From Porphyrobacter sp. CACIAM 03H1 (GTDB lineage: Bacteria; Pseudomonadota; Alphaproteobacteria; Sphingomonadales; Sphingomonadaceae): a DNA stretch of 64,000 bases. The position numbers were made by a program, and so were the translations under genes. Where the stretch lies: the NCBI RefSeq assembly GCF_002215495.1, contig NZ_CP021378.1, positions 828,417 to 892,416 of the forward strand. The letters are read 5' to 3'. The notes under the pieces are model-generated. The model did no database searches and had not been told where the DNA came from. It was given only the letters and a program-made list of their open reading frames with translations. The first letter of the stretch is position 1. Each line of letters begins with the position of its first letter. Positions 53,041-60,725 of the stretch are shown here, piece by piece.

Positions 53041-53248
53041 CGCTGTCTCCCTCGCTTGCCTTGCCCGCAGGCCGCCCGCGCTTGGCGGATTTGCTGACCT
53101 CGACTTTCACCCCGCGCCGCGCCAGCGCCTCGCGCAGCAGCATCTCGATCTCGGCGTTCACGCTGCGCAGCTCGGCATCGGCGAGCCGCTGGACCGCAGC
53201 GTGAAGCGCCGGATCGAGACGCAGGGCAAAGGCCTTCTTCGCACTCAT
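53033..53248 (-). CDS. Ribbon-helix-helix (Arc-like) DNA-binding protein
   Basis: A 71-residue basic protein. The N-terminal stretch KKAFALRLDPALHAAVQRLADAELRSVNAEIEMLLREAL has the Arc/MetJ strand-helix-helix pattern, with Lys/Arg residues on the strand for DNA contact. It may repress its own operon. Small RHH proteins are common antitoxins, but no toxin gene is adjacent. The start ATG at 53248 is 8 bases after the SPFH stop on the same strand. Its tail is Lys- and Gly-rich. Confidence 0.72.
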   Translation of the reverse strand: MSAKKAFALRLDPALHAAVQRLADAELRSVNAEIEMLLREALARRGVKVEVSKSAKRGRPAGKASEGDSDA

Positions 53249-53255
53249 GGCAGGA

Positions 53256-54158
53256 TCAGTAGAGCGATCCTGCATTGACCACCGGGGTCGTGTCGCGCTC
53301 GGAACAGAGCACCACCATCAGGTTCGACACCATCGCCGCGCGCCGCTCGTCGTCGAGGTGGACGACGTCCTTTTCGCTGAGCTGGGTCAGCGCCAGTTCG
53401 ACCATCGAGACCGCACCCTCGACCAGCTTGGCGCGCGCGGCGATCACCGCCTCGGCCTGCTGGCGGCGCAGCATCGCGCCGGCGATCTCGGGGGCATAGG
53501 CGAGGTGGGTGAGGCCGCATTCATCGACGGTGATCCCGGCGACCTGCAGCCGCTCGATCAGGGCGAGGCGCAGCTCCGCACCGACCTCCTCGTGGTTGCC
53601 GCGCAGGGTGACCTCGAGATGCTCGATATCGTCATAGGGATAGCGCGAACCGATTGCGCGCACCGCCGCCTCGATCTGGGCGGTGACGAACTCGCGGTAG
53701 TCGTCGACGTCGTAGAGCGCCTGCGCGGTGTCGGTGACGCGCCACACGACCTGCGCGGCCATTTCGATCGGGTTGCCGCGCGCGTCGTTGACCTTGATCT
53801 TCTCCGAGATGACGTTGTTGGCGCGCACAGCGATCTTGCTGCGGGTCAGCCACGGCAGGACCCAGCGCAGCCCCTCGTTGCGGTCTGTGCCCTTGTAGGC
53901 GCCGAACAGCTGGATCGCTGCGGCCTCGTTGGGGTTGATCATGTAGAAGCCGGTGAGGATGAACAGCCCGGCGACGCCGGTGACGATCGCGCCGATCACC
54001 TTGAGCCCGTCGGGATCCTCGGGCGCCATCGCGCCGATGAACAGCCAGACCGCCAGTGCCACCAGCACGAGGCTGGCGAGCAGCATCACATAGCCGCTCT
54101 GTGTCGTTGCCGGGACTTCCCGGCTGCGGTTGAGGGCAGGGGTATCGGATGGGGACAT
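53256..54158 (-). CDS. SPFH/band-7 domain membrane protein
   Basis: A 300-residue protein. It has two N-terminal transmembrane helices (about residues 24-43 and 55-73), then a band-7/SPFH core ([56 protein letters not shown]). A C-terminal helix ([27 protein letters not shown]) and a final [12 protein letters not shown] tail follow. Such proteins form large scaffolds or microdomains and guard membrane proteases. It is the first gene of the operon with the RHH protein. It is divergent from the TIR gene; the region between holds a repeated ATCAT operator candidate. Confidence 0.87.
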   Translation of the reverse strand: MSPSDTPALNRSREVPATTQSGYVMLLASLVLVALAVWLFIGAMAPEDPDGLKVIGAIVTGVAGLFILTGFYMINPNEAAAIQLFGAYKGTDRNEGLRWVLPWLTRSKIAVRANNVISEKIKVNDARGNPIEMAAQVVWRVTDTAQALYDVDDYREFVTAQIEAAVRAIGSRYPYDDIEHLEVTLRGNHEEVGAELRLALIERLQVAGITVDECGLTHLAYAPEIAGAMLRRQQAEAVIAARAKLVEGAVSMVELALTQLSEKDVVHLDDERRAAMVSNLMVVLCSERDTTPVVNAGSLY

Positions 54159-54184
54159 GACGAATCTCCGGTTTCAGTATTATT

Positions 54185-54205
54185 ATGATATCATATTTAT
54201 ATCAT
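54185..54205. promoter_or_regulatory. ATCAT-box palindrome between the SPFH operon and TIR gene
   Basis: ATGATATCAT (54185-54194) is a perfect 10-base palindrome, and ATATCAT (54199-54205) repeats its right half, giving three ATCAT-type half-sites (at 54185, 54190 and 54201). The surroundings are very AT-rich compared with the genome. It lies 27 bases upstream of the SPFH start, consistent with an operator for the operon's own RHH protein; binding is inferred. Confidence 0.6.
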
Positions 54206-54334
54206 GAGTCGGGTGCGTCAAGCGGATTTGCGACAAGCCATTCCGCGCGGATGCGCATCATCGCTTGGCGACGGGGGGCGTTTCGCGGTAGCAGGGGGCG
54301 ATCGGTCAACGATTGCAAAAGGGGGGCAGAATCA

Positions 54335-56335
54335 GTGGACAGCGCAGACGACGCCTCCTCCGGTGTCCCCCCCCTGCTGTTCGTCAGCTATTCGCGCGGC
54401 GATCTCGCTCGCACCCGTCCTGTCATCGACCTGCTCGAAGGGGCGGGATACGACGTGTGGTGGGACGGACGGCTCGAGGGCGGCGAGAACTATCTCCAGA
54501 CCACCGAGGCCGCGCTCGAGGGCGCGGATGCGGTGGTGGTGCTGTGGTCGGCCGCATCGACCCAGTCGCACTGGGTCCGCGACGAGGCCCAGCGCGGTCG
54601 CGAGCGCGGCTGCCTCGTGCCGCTGACGATTGACGGGACGATGGCCCCGCTCGGCTTCCGCCAGTTCCAGTTGCTCGACATCAGCGGCTGGGACGGCCAG
54701 CCCGGCAGCCCCGAGGCGGCGCGCATTCTCGTCGCGGTCAGGGCCAAGGCCGGGGCCGAACAGGGCACAGGCCAAGCGGCGCGCGTGCCGGTCGCGGCTG
54801 CCCCGGCTGTACCGACGGCGGTGCCTGCCGCCGCGCAGCTGGCGGGCGGGCCCGCGCTCTCGCGCCGCACCCTGATGATCGGCGTCGCGGGCGTGGCGGG
54901 AGCGGCGGGGCTGCTGGGCGCATGGCAGTTCGGGATTTTCGGCTCGCCAGCCTCGGCGGCGATCTCGATGGTGGTGCTGCCCTTCGCCAACGAGACCGGC
55001 GATCCGGCCAAGCAGTATTTCTCCGAGGGGCTCTCGCGCGAATTGCGCAGCGTGCTCGCCCGCAACCCGCGGCTCCAGGTCGCAGCGCCCACCTCCTCGA
55101 GCGTCATCCAGAGCGAGGACGATTTCGCCATCGGCCGCAAGCTCGGGGTCGGGCACATCCTGCGCGGCAGCGTCCAGCGCGACACCGCGCGGGTGCGGGT
55201 CAGTGCCGAACTGGTCGAGATCAAGGGCGGGCTGGTGCGCTGGGCCGAAACCTACGACCGCGCGCTCGAGGATGTCTTCGCGGTCCAGTCCGAGATCGCG
55301 CAGACCGTCGCGGTTTCGCTTGTCGCCGAGGTCGCTACTGCCAGCGAGGCGCAGAAGGCGGCGGCGGCGCAGCAGGATGTCGGCGGGACGCAGAACGTCG
55401 CCGCCTACGAGGCCTTTCTGCGCGGCTTTGCGCTCTACGAGGTCTCGGCCGGCACCGACAGCGACCGCGCGGCTCTGACGCAGTTCGACGCCGCGATCGC
55501 GGCCGACCCCGACTACGCCGCCGCCCATGCGATGCGCTCGACAATGCTGGCGGCAATCGCGAACAACGTGGCAAGCGGCGAGGCCGAATCCGCCGAGCTG
55601 TTCGGGGAAGCGATCGCGGCGGCCGAGCGCGCCCTCCAGATCGAGAAGCGCCTGCCGCGCGGGCACCTGGCGCTCGGCTTCGCGCTCAACAACGGGAAGC
55701 TGTCGCGAGCTGCGGCAACGCCCCATTTCCGCGCCGCGCAGGAGCTCGCGCCGGGCGATGCCGACGTTCTGCGCTCGGTCGCGGGCTTTCTCGCCTATGG
55801 CTCCGAGGTGCCGCAGGCCGAGCAGATGATTGCCAAGGTGCTCGCGCTCGATCCGCTCAATGCGCGCGCCTACCGTTCGGCGGGATATATTTCGCTGTTC
55901 GCGCGCGACTACCCGTCGGTCGTGTCGCGCATGGAACGCGGCCTGACGCTCAATCCGAGCCTGTCGAGCGCGCAGTTCGGCATCGCCATCGCGCGGCTGA
56001 TGCAGAACGATCCCGCCGGCGCGCTCAAGGCCGCCGAGGCAGAGGCCGGAGAGGCCTATGCGCTCACCGCCATCGCGGTGGCCAGGCACCGGCTCGGCGA
56101 TGCGGCAGGCTCCGATGCCGCGCTGTCGAAGCTGGCGAGCGCCTATGACGACAGCCACTACCAGCAGGCCCAGGTCCACGCCCAGCGCGGGAACACCGCA
56201 GAGGCGCTGGCGCAGCTGGAAACTGGCTATGCGATGCGCGATCCGGGGATGCTGTGGATGCCCAACGACCCGCTGCTCGATCCGCTGCGGGGCGAGGCGG
56301 CTTTCAAGAATTTGCTTTCGCGCCTCGGATCATGA
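54335..56335 (+). CDS. TIR-domain membrane protein with TolB-like and TPR regions
   Basis: A 666-residue protein. Residues about 12-145 form a TIR domain (LLFVSYSRGD, VWWDGRL, VVVLWSAASTQSHW) with a Glu84 at the position of the catalytic glutamate of TIR NADases. After a Pro/Ala linker comes one transmembrane helix (about 180-200). Next is a FlgO/TolB-like region (ISMVVLPFANETGD, GHILRGSVQRD) of the type found in adenylate-cyclase-like sensors, and a TPR series (about 370-660). The inner TIR and outer TPR suggest signal transfer across the inner membrane. GTG 54335, with AAGGGGGG ahead, is preferred to an upstream ATG. Function and NADase activity are inferred. Confidence 0.8.
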   Translation: MDSADDASSGVPPLLFVSYSRGDLARTRPVIDLLEGAGYDVWWDGRLEGGENYLQTTEAALEGADAVVVLWSAASTQSHWVRDEAQRGRERGCLVPLTIDGTMAPLGFRQFQLLDISGWDGQPGSPEAARILVAVRAKAGAEQGTGQAARVPVAAAPAVPTAVPAAAQLAGGPALSRRTLMIGVAGVAGAAGLLGAWQFGIFGSPASAAISMVVLPFANETGDPAKQYFSEGLSRELRSVLARNPRLQVAAPTSSSVIQSEDDFAIGRKLGVGHILRGSVQRDTARVRVSAELVEIKGGLVRWAETYDRALEDVFAVQSEIAQTVAVSLVAEVATASEAQKAAAAQQDVGGTQNVAAYEAFLRGFALYEVSAGTDSDRAALTQFDAAIAADPDYAAAHAMRSTMLAAIANNVASGEAESAELFGEAIAAAERALQIEKRLPRGHLALGFALNNGKLSRAAATPHFRAAQELAPGDADVLRSVAGFLAYGSEVPQAEQMIAKVLALDPLNARAYRSAGYISLFARDYPSVVSRMERGLTLNPSLSSAQFGIAIARLMQNDPAGALKAAEAEAGEAYALTAIAVARHRLGDAAGSDAALSKLASAYDDSHYQQAQVHAQRGNTAEALAQLETGYAMRDPGMLWMPNDPLLDPLRGEAAFKNLLSRLGS

Positions 56336-56387
56336 TAGCACCCCTCGGTCGCGCTCAATGGGGGGCGCGCATGAGGGGGTTGATTAC

Positions 56388-56636
56388 ATGAAGAAGATTG
56401 TGACCTTCGCCGCTGTCGCGGCTGGCGCCCTGGCGCTGTCGGCCTGCGGCGGCAAGACGGAAGAGGCCCCCGAGGCCGAACCGACCGCCGATGCCATGGC
56501 TGCCGAAACGCCCGCGGCGGATCCGGCCGAAGCCGCTGCCGAAGGCCTCGACCCGACCGGCAACCCGATCCCGCCGGCCGCGTCCGACAACCCGATTCCG
56601 CCCGAAGGCGAAGCCGCCGGCGCGACCGCCGAGTAA
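56388..56636 (+). CDS. Small acidic lipoprotein (82 aa)
   Basis: A signal peptide with lipobox LSAC (Cys20), then a low-complexity Glu/Ala/Pro region with repeated AEP, PPE and NPIPP motifs. No enzyme domain. Such proteins are envelope spacers or regulators. It lies 52 bases after the TIR gene, with GAGGGGG before its ATG at 56388, so it is probably co-transcribed. A perfect 12-bp hairpin follows the stop. Confidence 0.72.
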   Translation: MKKIVTFAAVAAGALALSACGGKTEEAPEAEPTADAMAAETPAADPAEAAAEGLDPTGNPIPPAASDNPIPPEGEAAGATAE

Positions 56637-56647
56637 TCGCTGGCCAG

Positions 56648-56675
56648 ACCCTGCGCGGCCGGTGCCGCGCAGGGT
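56648..56675. terminator. Bidirectional stem-loop after the lipoprotein gene
   Basis: ACCCTGCGCGGC (56648-56659) and GCCGCGCAGGGT (56664-56675) are perfect inverted copies with loop CGGT. It stands between the lipoprotein stop and the stop of the convergent protease gene. There is no clear T-run. Confidence 0.7.
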
Positions 56676-58178
56676 TCAATCTGTCACCAGCGTCATCCGG
56701 CGCCACGCGTCCTTCGGCAGCTTCTCCTGAAGCCACGCCCAGACCGTCCGGTGCGTCAACCGGACAAATCGGCTCGGATTCGCGCCATCCCCGCAAGCGT
56801 CAGCCATGCTGATCACGCCGATCAGAACCCTGCGCCGCTGCGCATCCTCGAGCACGAGCGGACCGCCGCTGTCGCCCTTGCAATTGTGCTGCCCCGATCC
56901 CGCCGCCGCGCACAGCACGGAACCCTTGCGGATATCCCGGAAATGGGTCGCATTGGTGCAGGACGCCTCGCTCATCAGGGTAACATCCCCGCGCCTGAGG
57001 CCGTCGGCCGGCCGCGGGTCGTCGGGCGAAGTCCGGCCCCAACCCAGAACGTCCACGTTGAGCCTGCCGGAGATCGGGCGGCTGGCCGGAGGGCGGGCAT
57101 CGACCGCCACGGGGCGGAACGGCCTCTCCCCGAACACTTTCCCGCGCGCAATCGGGCGGGTCTCGTCGAACCGGATCAGCGCAATGTCGAAGGCGTAGGT
57201 TGCGGGGGTGAAGGAATTGTGCCCGATGACCTCCCGGATCGGATAGGAAATGCCCTCCTGCTCGTTGAACGGGTTGTGCGCCCCGAGCCGGATCGCGTGC
57301 CCGCTGGTGGGGGTTACGCGCCCGCTGTCCTTGTGATCGAGACAGTGCGCCGCCGTGAGCACCCATCCGGGCGCAATCAGCGATCCTCCGCAGGCCACCC
57401 TTTGCCACGCCTCGAGCTTCCGCGTTCCCAGCTGCCTCGGGTGCTCGAGGATCGCCACCCAGTTGGCGCTTCCCGGGCGGAGCGGAATGCCCCGGTTGAC
57501 CCCGACCATGCGCGGTTCGTCCGAGGGATCAACTTCCGTGAGCTGCCCATCGCTTTCGACCTGCCCTTCGGCATCCGGAGCGCCTTCCGGCCTCGATGGA
57601 GGCAGGTCGGCATAGTCGATATCTCCGGATGGAACGGCGGCGGTGTCAGACGCCGGCTCCGGCTCCGGGGCCTGTGCCGGCGCGAGGGCCTCGCAGGCGT
57701 CCTGCTGGCCCGAGCGGCAGAGCCGGCCGACCAGATCGCGGGCGCGGGCGGCGTCGGCAGGGAGGAGGTCGCCCGAACCCAGTTCGTCCGCCAGCGTGCG
57801 GCAGGCTTCGAGCGATCCGCTGTCGCAGGCGCGCGAGAGGTAGGCGGTCACCACGGCAGAATTCGTGCCGCTCTCGTCCAGCGTCCGCGCGATCAGCATC
57901 AGCTCGCCGACGGTCGCGCAGGTCTCCGCCGCCTCCGCGACCGTTGCGGGGCTGTCGCACACCGGGCGCAACAGGGCGAGGGCGCGGGGGCGGTCGGCGA
58001 GGGGATCGTAGATGTCGGCAAGCCGCTTGCCGAGCGTGATGCAGGCGGCGCGCTCGCCCTTGCGGCATGCGGTGTCGAGCGTCCGGACCTCCCGCGGATC
58101 GGCCCGCGCCGGGGCCGCTCCCAGCACCGCGGCCGCCAGAACCAGACCCGCCAGCGCCGCCACTCGCTTGCCCATCAT
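56676..58178 (-). CDS. Secreted trypsin-like serine protease with Sel1-like cysteine repeats
   Basis: A 500-residue secreted protein. After a signal peptide (LGAAPARADP) come about 130 residues of helical repeats with paired cysteines of Sel1/TPR-like type (CRKGERAACITLG, CDSGSLEACRTLADEL, CRSGQQDACEAL). An acidic Pro-rich linker leads to a trypsin-fold S1 protease with the triad His in LTAAHC, Asp in YAFDIALIRF and Ser in CKGDSGGPLV. The substrate is unknown. A second, longer protein of the same plan lies directly upstream (58255-60567), separated by 76 bases. Confidence 0.88.
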   Translation of the reverse strand: MMGKRVAALAGLVLAAAVLGAAPARADPREVRTLDTACRKGERAACITLGKRLADIYDPLADRPRALALLRPVCDSPATVAEAAETCATVGELMLIARTLDESGTNSAVVTAYLSRACDSGSLEACRTLADELGSGDLLPADAARARDLVGRLCRSGQQDACEALAPAQAPEPEPASDTAAVPSGDIDYADLPPSRPEGAPDAEGQVESDGQLTEVDPSDEPRMVGVNRGIPLRPGSANWVAILEHPRQLGTRKLEAWQRVACGGSLIAPGWVLTAAHCLDHKDSGRVTPTSGHAIRLGAHNPFNEQEGISYPIREVIGHNSFTPATYAFDIALIRFDETRPIARGKVFGERPFRPVAVDARPPASRPISGRLNVDVLGWGRTSPDDPRPADGLRRGDVTLMSEASCTNATHFRDIRKGSVLCAAAGSGQHNCKGDSGGPLVLEDAQRRRVLIGVISMADACGDGANPSRFVRLTHRTVWAWLQEKLPKDAWRRMTLVTD

Positions 58179-58254
58179 CTTTCTCCCGCCTGTCCGGCAA
58201 ATATGCCCTCTTGCAGGATGTTGCGCAATTATCCCTCGGACGGGCCGGTCGCGG

Positions 58255-60567
58255 TCAGCGAGCCGTCGGTTCGGCCCTGAAGCCGGGCAGGTTCTCCTCC
58301 AGCCAGGCCTGTACCAGCGGGTGCCCGATCCGCACGTAGCGGCTTGGCTTGCCGGTGGTGCCGCAGGCCTTGCCCGCGCTCACCACCCCGATCAGGGTCG
58401 GAACACCCTTCTGGTCGCCATAGGTGACGAGCGGCCCGCCGCTGTCGCCGTCGCAGGCCTGCTCGCCGTTGGCGCCCGCCGCGCACAGGATCGAATCCCT
58501 GCGCAGGTCGCGAAAGGCGGTGAGCTGGGTGCATTCCTCCGCATCGCGCAGCATCAGCCGCGCCGCCTGCAAATAGGTGGGAATGCTGCCGGCGGCGGCC
58601 TGCGCGAAGTCGGACCGGTGCCGGTCGACGAACCGGGTGCGCCCGAAGCCGAAGGTGAACACCGGCGCGCCGGCACGGACCGGTCGCTGCGCCAGCGTGC
58701 GCCGGTCGAGGTTGATCCGCGCCACGCCGGTGACGAAGTCGCCCCTGGTGCCGCTGCGCGGGTCATATTCCACCAGCGCGATATCGAAGGCGTAGGTCTT
58801 GGGGTCGAAGCGCGGATGGCGGATCGCGCGGCGGATCGCGTAACTGTTGCCCTCGTCCTCGAACGGCCGGATCAGACCGAGCCGGACCCGATGGCCGCCG
58901 GTGACGATATCGGTGTTCTCGATGTCGACGAGGCAGTGGGCTGCGGTCACGATCCAGCCCGTGCGCACCAGACTACCCCCGCACAGCACCCTGTCCCCGC
59001 CCGAGACCTTGGTCCGCCCGATCTGCTCCGGCCGCCACAGCAGCGCCTGCCACGGCGCCTGCTCGAGCCGGGGTACCGCAAAGCCGCCGATCACCCGCGC
59101 GATACTGATGCACAGCGTATCGCTGTAGGTCACGCCCTCGAAGATCGCTGTGTTGGTCTGGCAGCGCTGCGCTGCGAATTCGGCGTCCTGCCGTTCGCGC
59201 TCCTCGCGCTCGATCCGTTCCTCTTCGGCGATCTCCTCGGGTGTCCGGATCGGCGGATCGTAGCCCTGCGCCAGCGGCGCGGGCGCGGCCGGATGGCTGA
59301 AGCGCACCAGGGCGTCGCAGGCCTTCGCCCGCCCGGCGTCGCATTGCACCAGATAGAGCTCTTCCGCCCGCGCCTGATCGAACAGCACCCTCGGGCCCTC
59401 CGCGAGCTCGTCGGCAAGGGTTTCGCAGGCCTCGCGCTCTCCCGCCTCGCAGCCGCGTGCGAGCAGGGCGACGGCGCGCCTCGCCTTCACATCTCTGTCG
59501 GCATCGCTGCTGCGGTTGAGCGTGTATTCGCCCGCTGGCTTGCACGCCGCGAAAGCCCCCGCCTCGCAGGCTGCGGAAAGTACCGCGATGGCGCGGTCGG
59601 GATCGAACAGCACGCTGTTCCAGCGGTAGAGCATCAGGCCGAGTTCGGTGCAGGACGCCAGCGTCCCGCCATCGCATTCCGGCGCAAGCAGCGGTTCGCG
59701 GGCAAGGTCGGCGGCTTGGCTGCAAGCTGGCAGATCCCCGCCCGCGCAGGCGCGCGCGAACAGGGCGGTGGCGGCTGCCCGTTCGTCCGGCCCCCGCGCA
59801 AAGGCCGCCTTCGCCAGAACGATGCAGGTCGAGGTGTCGCCGGCGGTGCAGGCCAGATCGCGATAGGCCAAGGTGCGCGGCCCCTCGCCATTTTCCGTCG
59901 CTTCCCAGTATTGCAGCGCATCGGCGCAGGCCTCGCGTCCGCCCGCGCGGCACTGCCGGTCGATGAGGGCGAGGCCCTCGGCAAGGCGGCGTCTGGTACG
60001 CGGCTCGGCCAGCAGCATGGCGGCCAAGGTCCGGCACGCCTCGGCGGTACCTTGCGATGTCCGGCAATCGGCCCGCAGGCCGGCCTCGACCTCGCGCGGA
60101 TCGGGCGGCGTGAGAGTGCAGTCGGCGGGGACCCCGAGACGGCAGGCCCGTGCCGTCAGCCATTCGGCCTCGACCTCGTCCTGCGGGGTGCCGCGGTGCA
60201 GCAGCAAGGCGGCGAGCTGCGCGCAGCCCGCGCCATCGGCGGCGTTGCAGGCCCGTCGGTAGAGCAGCTCCGCGACCGGTCGGATCTGGGGGCGGCCCTC
60301 GCCGCGCTGGAAGGCATCCCCGAGTGCGACGCAGCCGGCGGCACTCCCCTCGTTGCAGGCCGCCGCGGCCGCGTCGGCGGCGGCCGCCTCGCGGGCGGCG
60401 ACCTCGGGGAGCGGGTCCTGAGGAGCACGGTAGTGGTGGTTGACACCCCGCGGGTAGGCGATGGCGGCAGGCGCTTCGTCGGTTGTCGCCGCGCGCGCGC
60501 CCGACGCCAGCGCGAACACGGCCATCACCAGCATGGCCATGCGCAATGCCGCCCTGCTCCCGGCCAT
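58255..60567 (-). CDS. Secreted trypsin-like serine protease with a long Sel1-like repeat array
   Basis: A 770-residue protein of the same plan as its neighbour. It has a signal peptide (AVFALASGARAATT) and about 400 residues of Cys-paired repeats (CNEGSAAGCVALG, CNAADGAGCAQL, CRAGGREACADAL, CAGGDLPACSQ, CEAGEREACETLADEL). A charged helix (AEEERIEREERERQ) precedes an S1 protease with His in VTAAHC, Asp in YAFDIALVEY and Ser in CDGDSGGPLV. ATG 60567 is taken with GGGGAGA upstream. It is divergent from the SLOG-type gene. The array may bind a partner or a peptide and control the protease. Confidence 0.88.
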   Translation of the reverse strand: MAGSRAALRMAMLVMAVFALASGARAATTDEAPAAIAYPRGVNHHYRAPQDPLPEVAAREAAAADAAAAACNEGSAAGCVALGDAFQRGEGRPQIRPVAELLYRRACNAADGAGCAQLAALLLHRGTPQDEVEAEWLTARACRLGVPADCTLTPPDPREVEAGLRADCRTSQGTAEACRTLAAMLLAEPRTRRRLAEGLALIDRQCRAGGREACADALQYWEATENGEGPRTLAYRDLACTAGDTSTCIVLAKAAFARGPDERAAATALFARACAGGDLPACSQAADLAREPLLAPECDGGTLASCTELGLMLYRWNSVLFDPDRAIAVLSAACEAGAFAACKPAGEYTLNRSSDADRDVKARRAVALLARGCEAGEREACETLADELAEGPRVLFDQARAEELYLVQCDAGRAKACDALVRFSHPAAPAPLAQGYDPPIRTPEEIAEEERIEREERERQDAEFAAQRCQTNTAIFEGVTYSDTLCISIARVIGGFAVPRLEQAPWQALLWRPEQIGRTKVSGGDRVLCGGSLVRTGWIVTAAHCLVDIENTDIVTGGHRVRLGLIRPFEDEGNSYAIRRAIRHPRFDPKTYAFDIALVEYDPRSGTRGDFVTGVARINLDRRTLAQRPVRAGAPVFTFGFGRTRFVDRHRSDFAQAAAGSIPTYLQAARLMLRDAEECTQLTAFRDLRRDSILCAAGANGEQACDGDSGGPLVTYGDQKGVPTLIGVVSAGKACGTTGKPSRYVRIGHPLVQAWLEENLPGFRAEPTAR

Positions 60568-60725
60568 CCCCCTGTCTCCCCAATGCCTTGCGCGATGATG
60601 CCTGCTTCGCGGGACATCGTCAAACCTGCGCGCGCGGGGGTCGCTTCGCGGTTGCAAGCGGACGGGGTGAGCGATTAAGCACGATGCCACGCCCCGCGTC
60701 GGCGCGCGGGCAGGGGGGAGACGAC

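Noticed and set aside
53033..53248. RHH protein as an antitoxin of a toxin-antitoxin pair
   Set aside because: Its neighbours are an SPFH protein and a membrane protein; no toxin-sized gene with a known toxin fold is adjacent.
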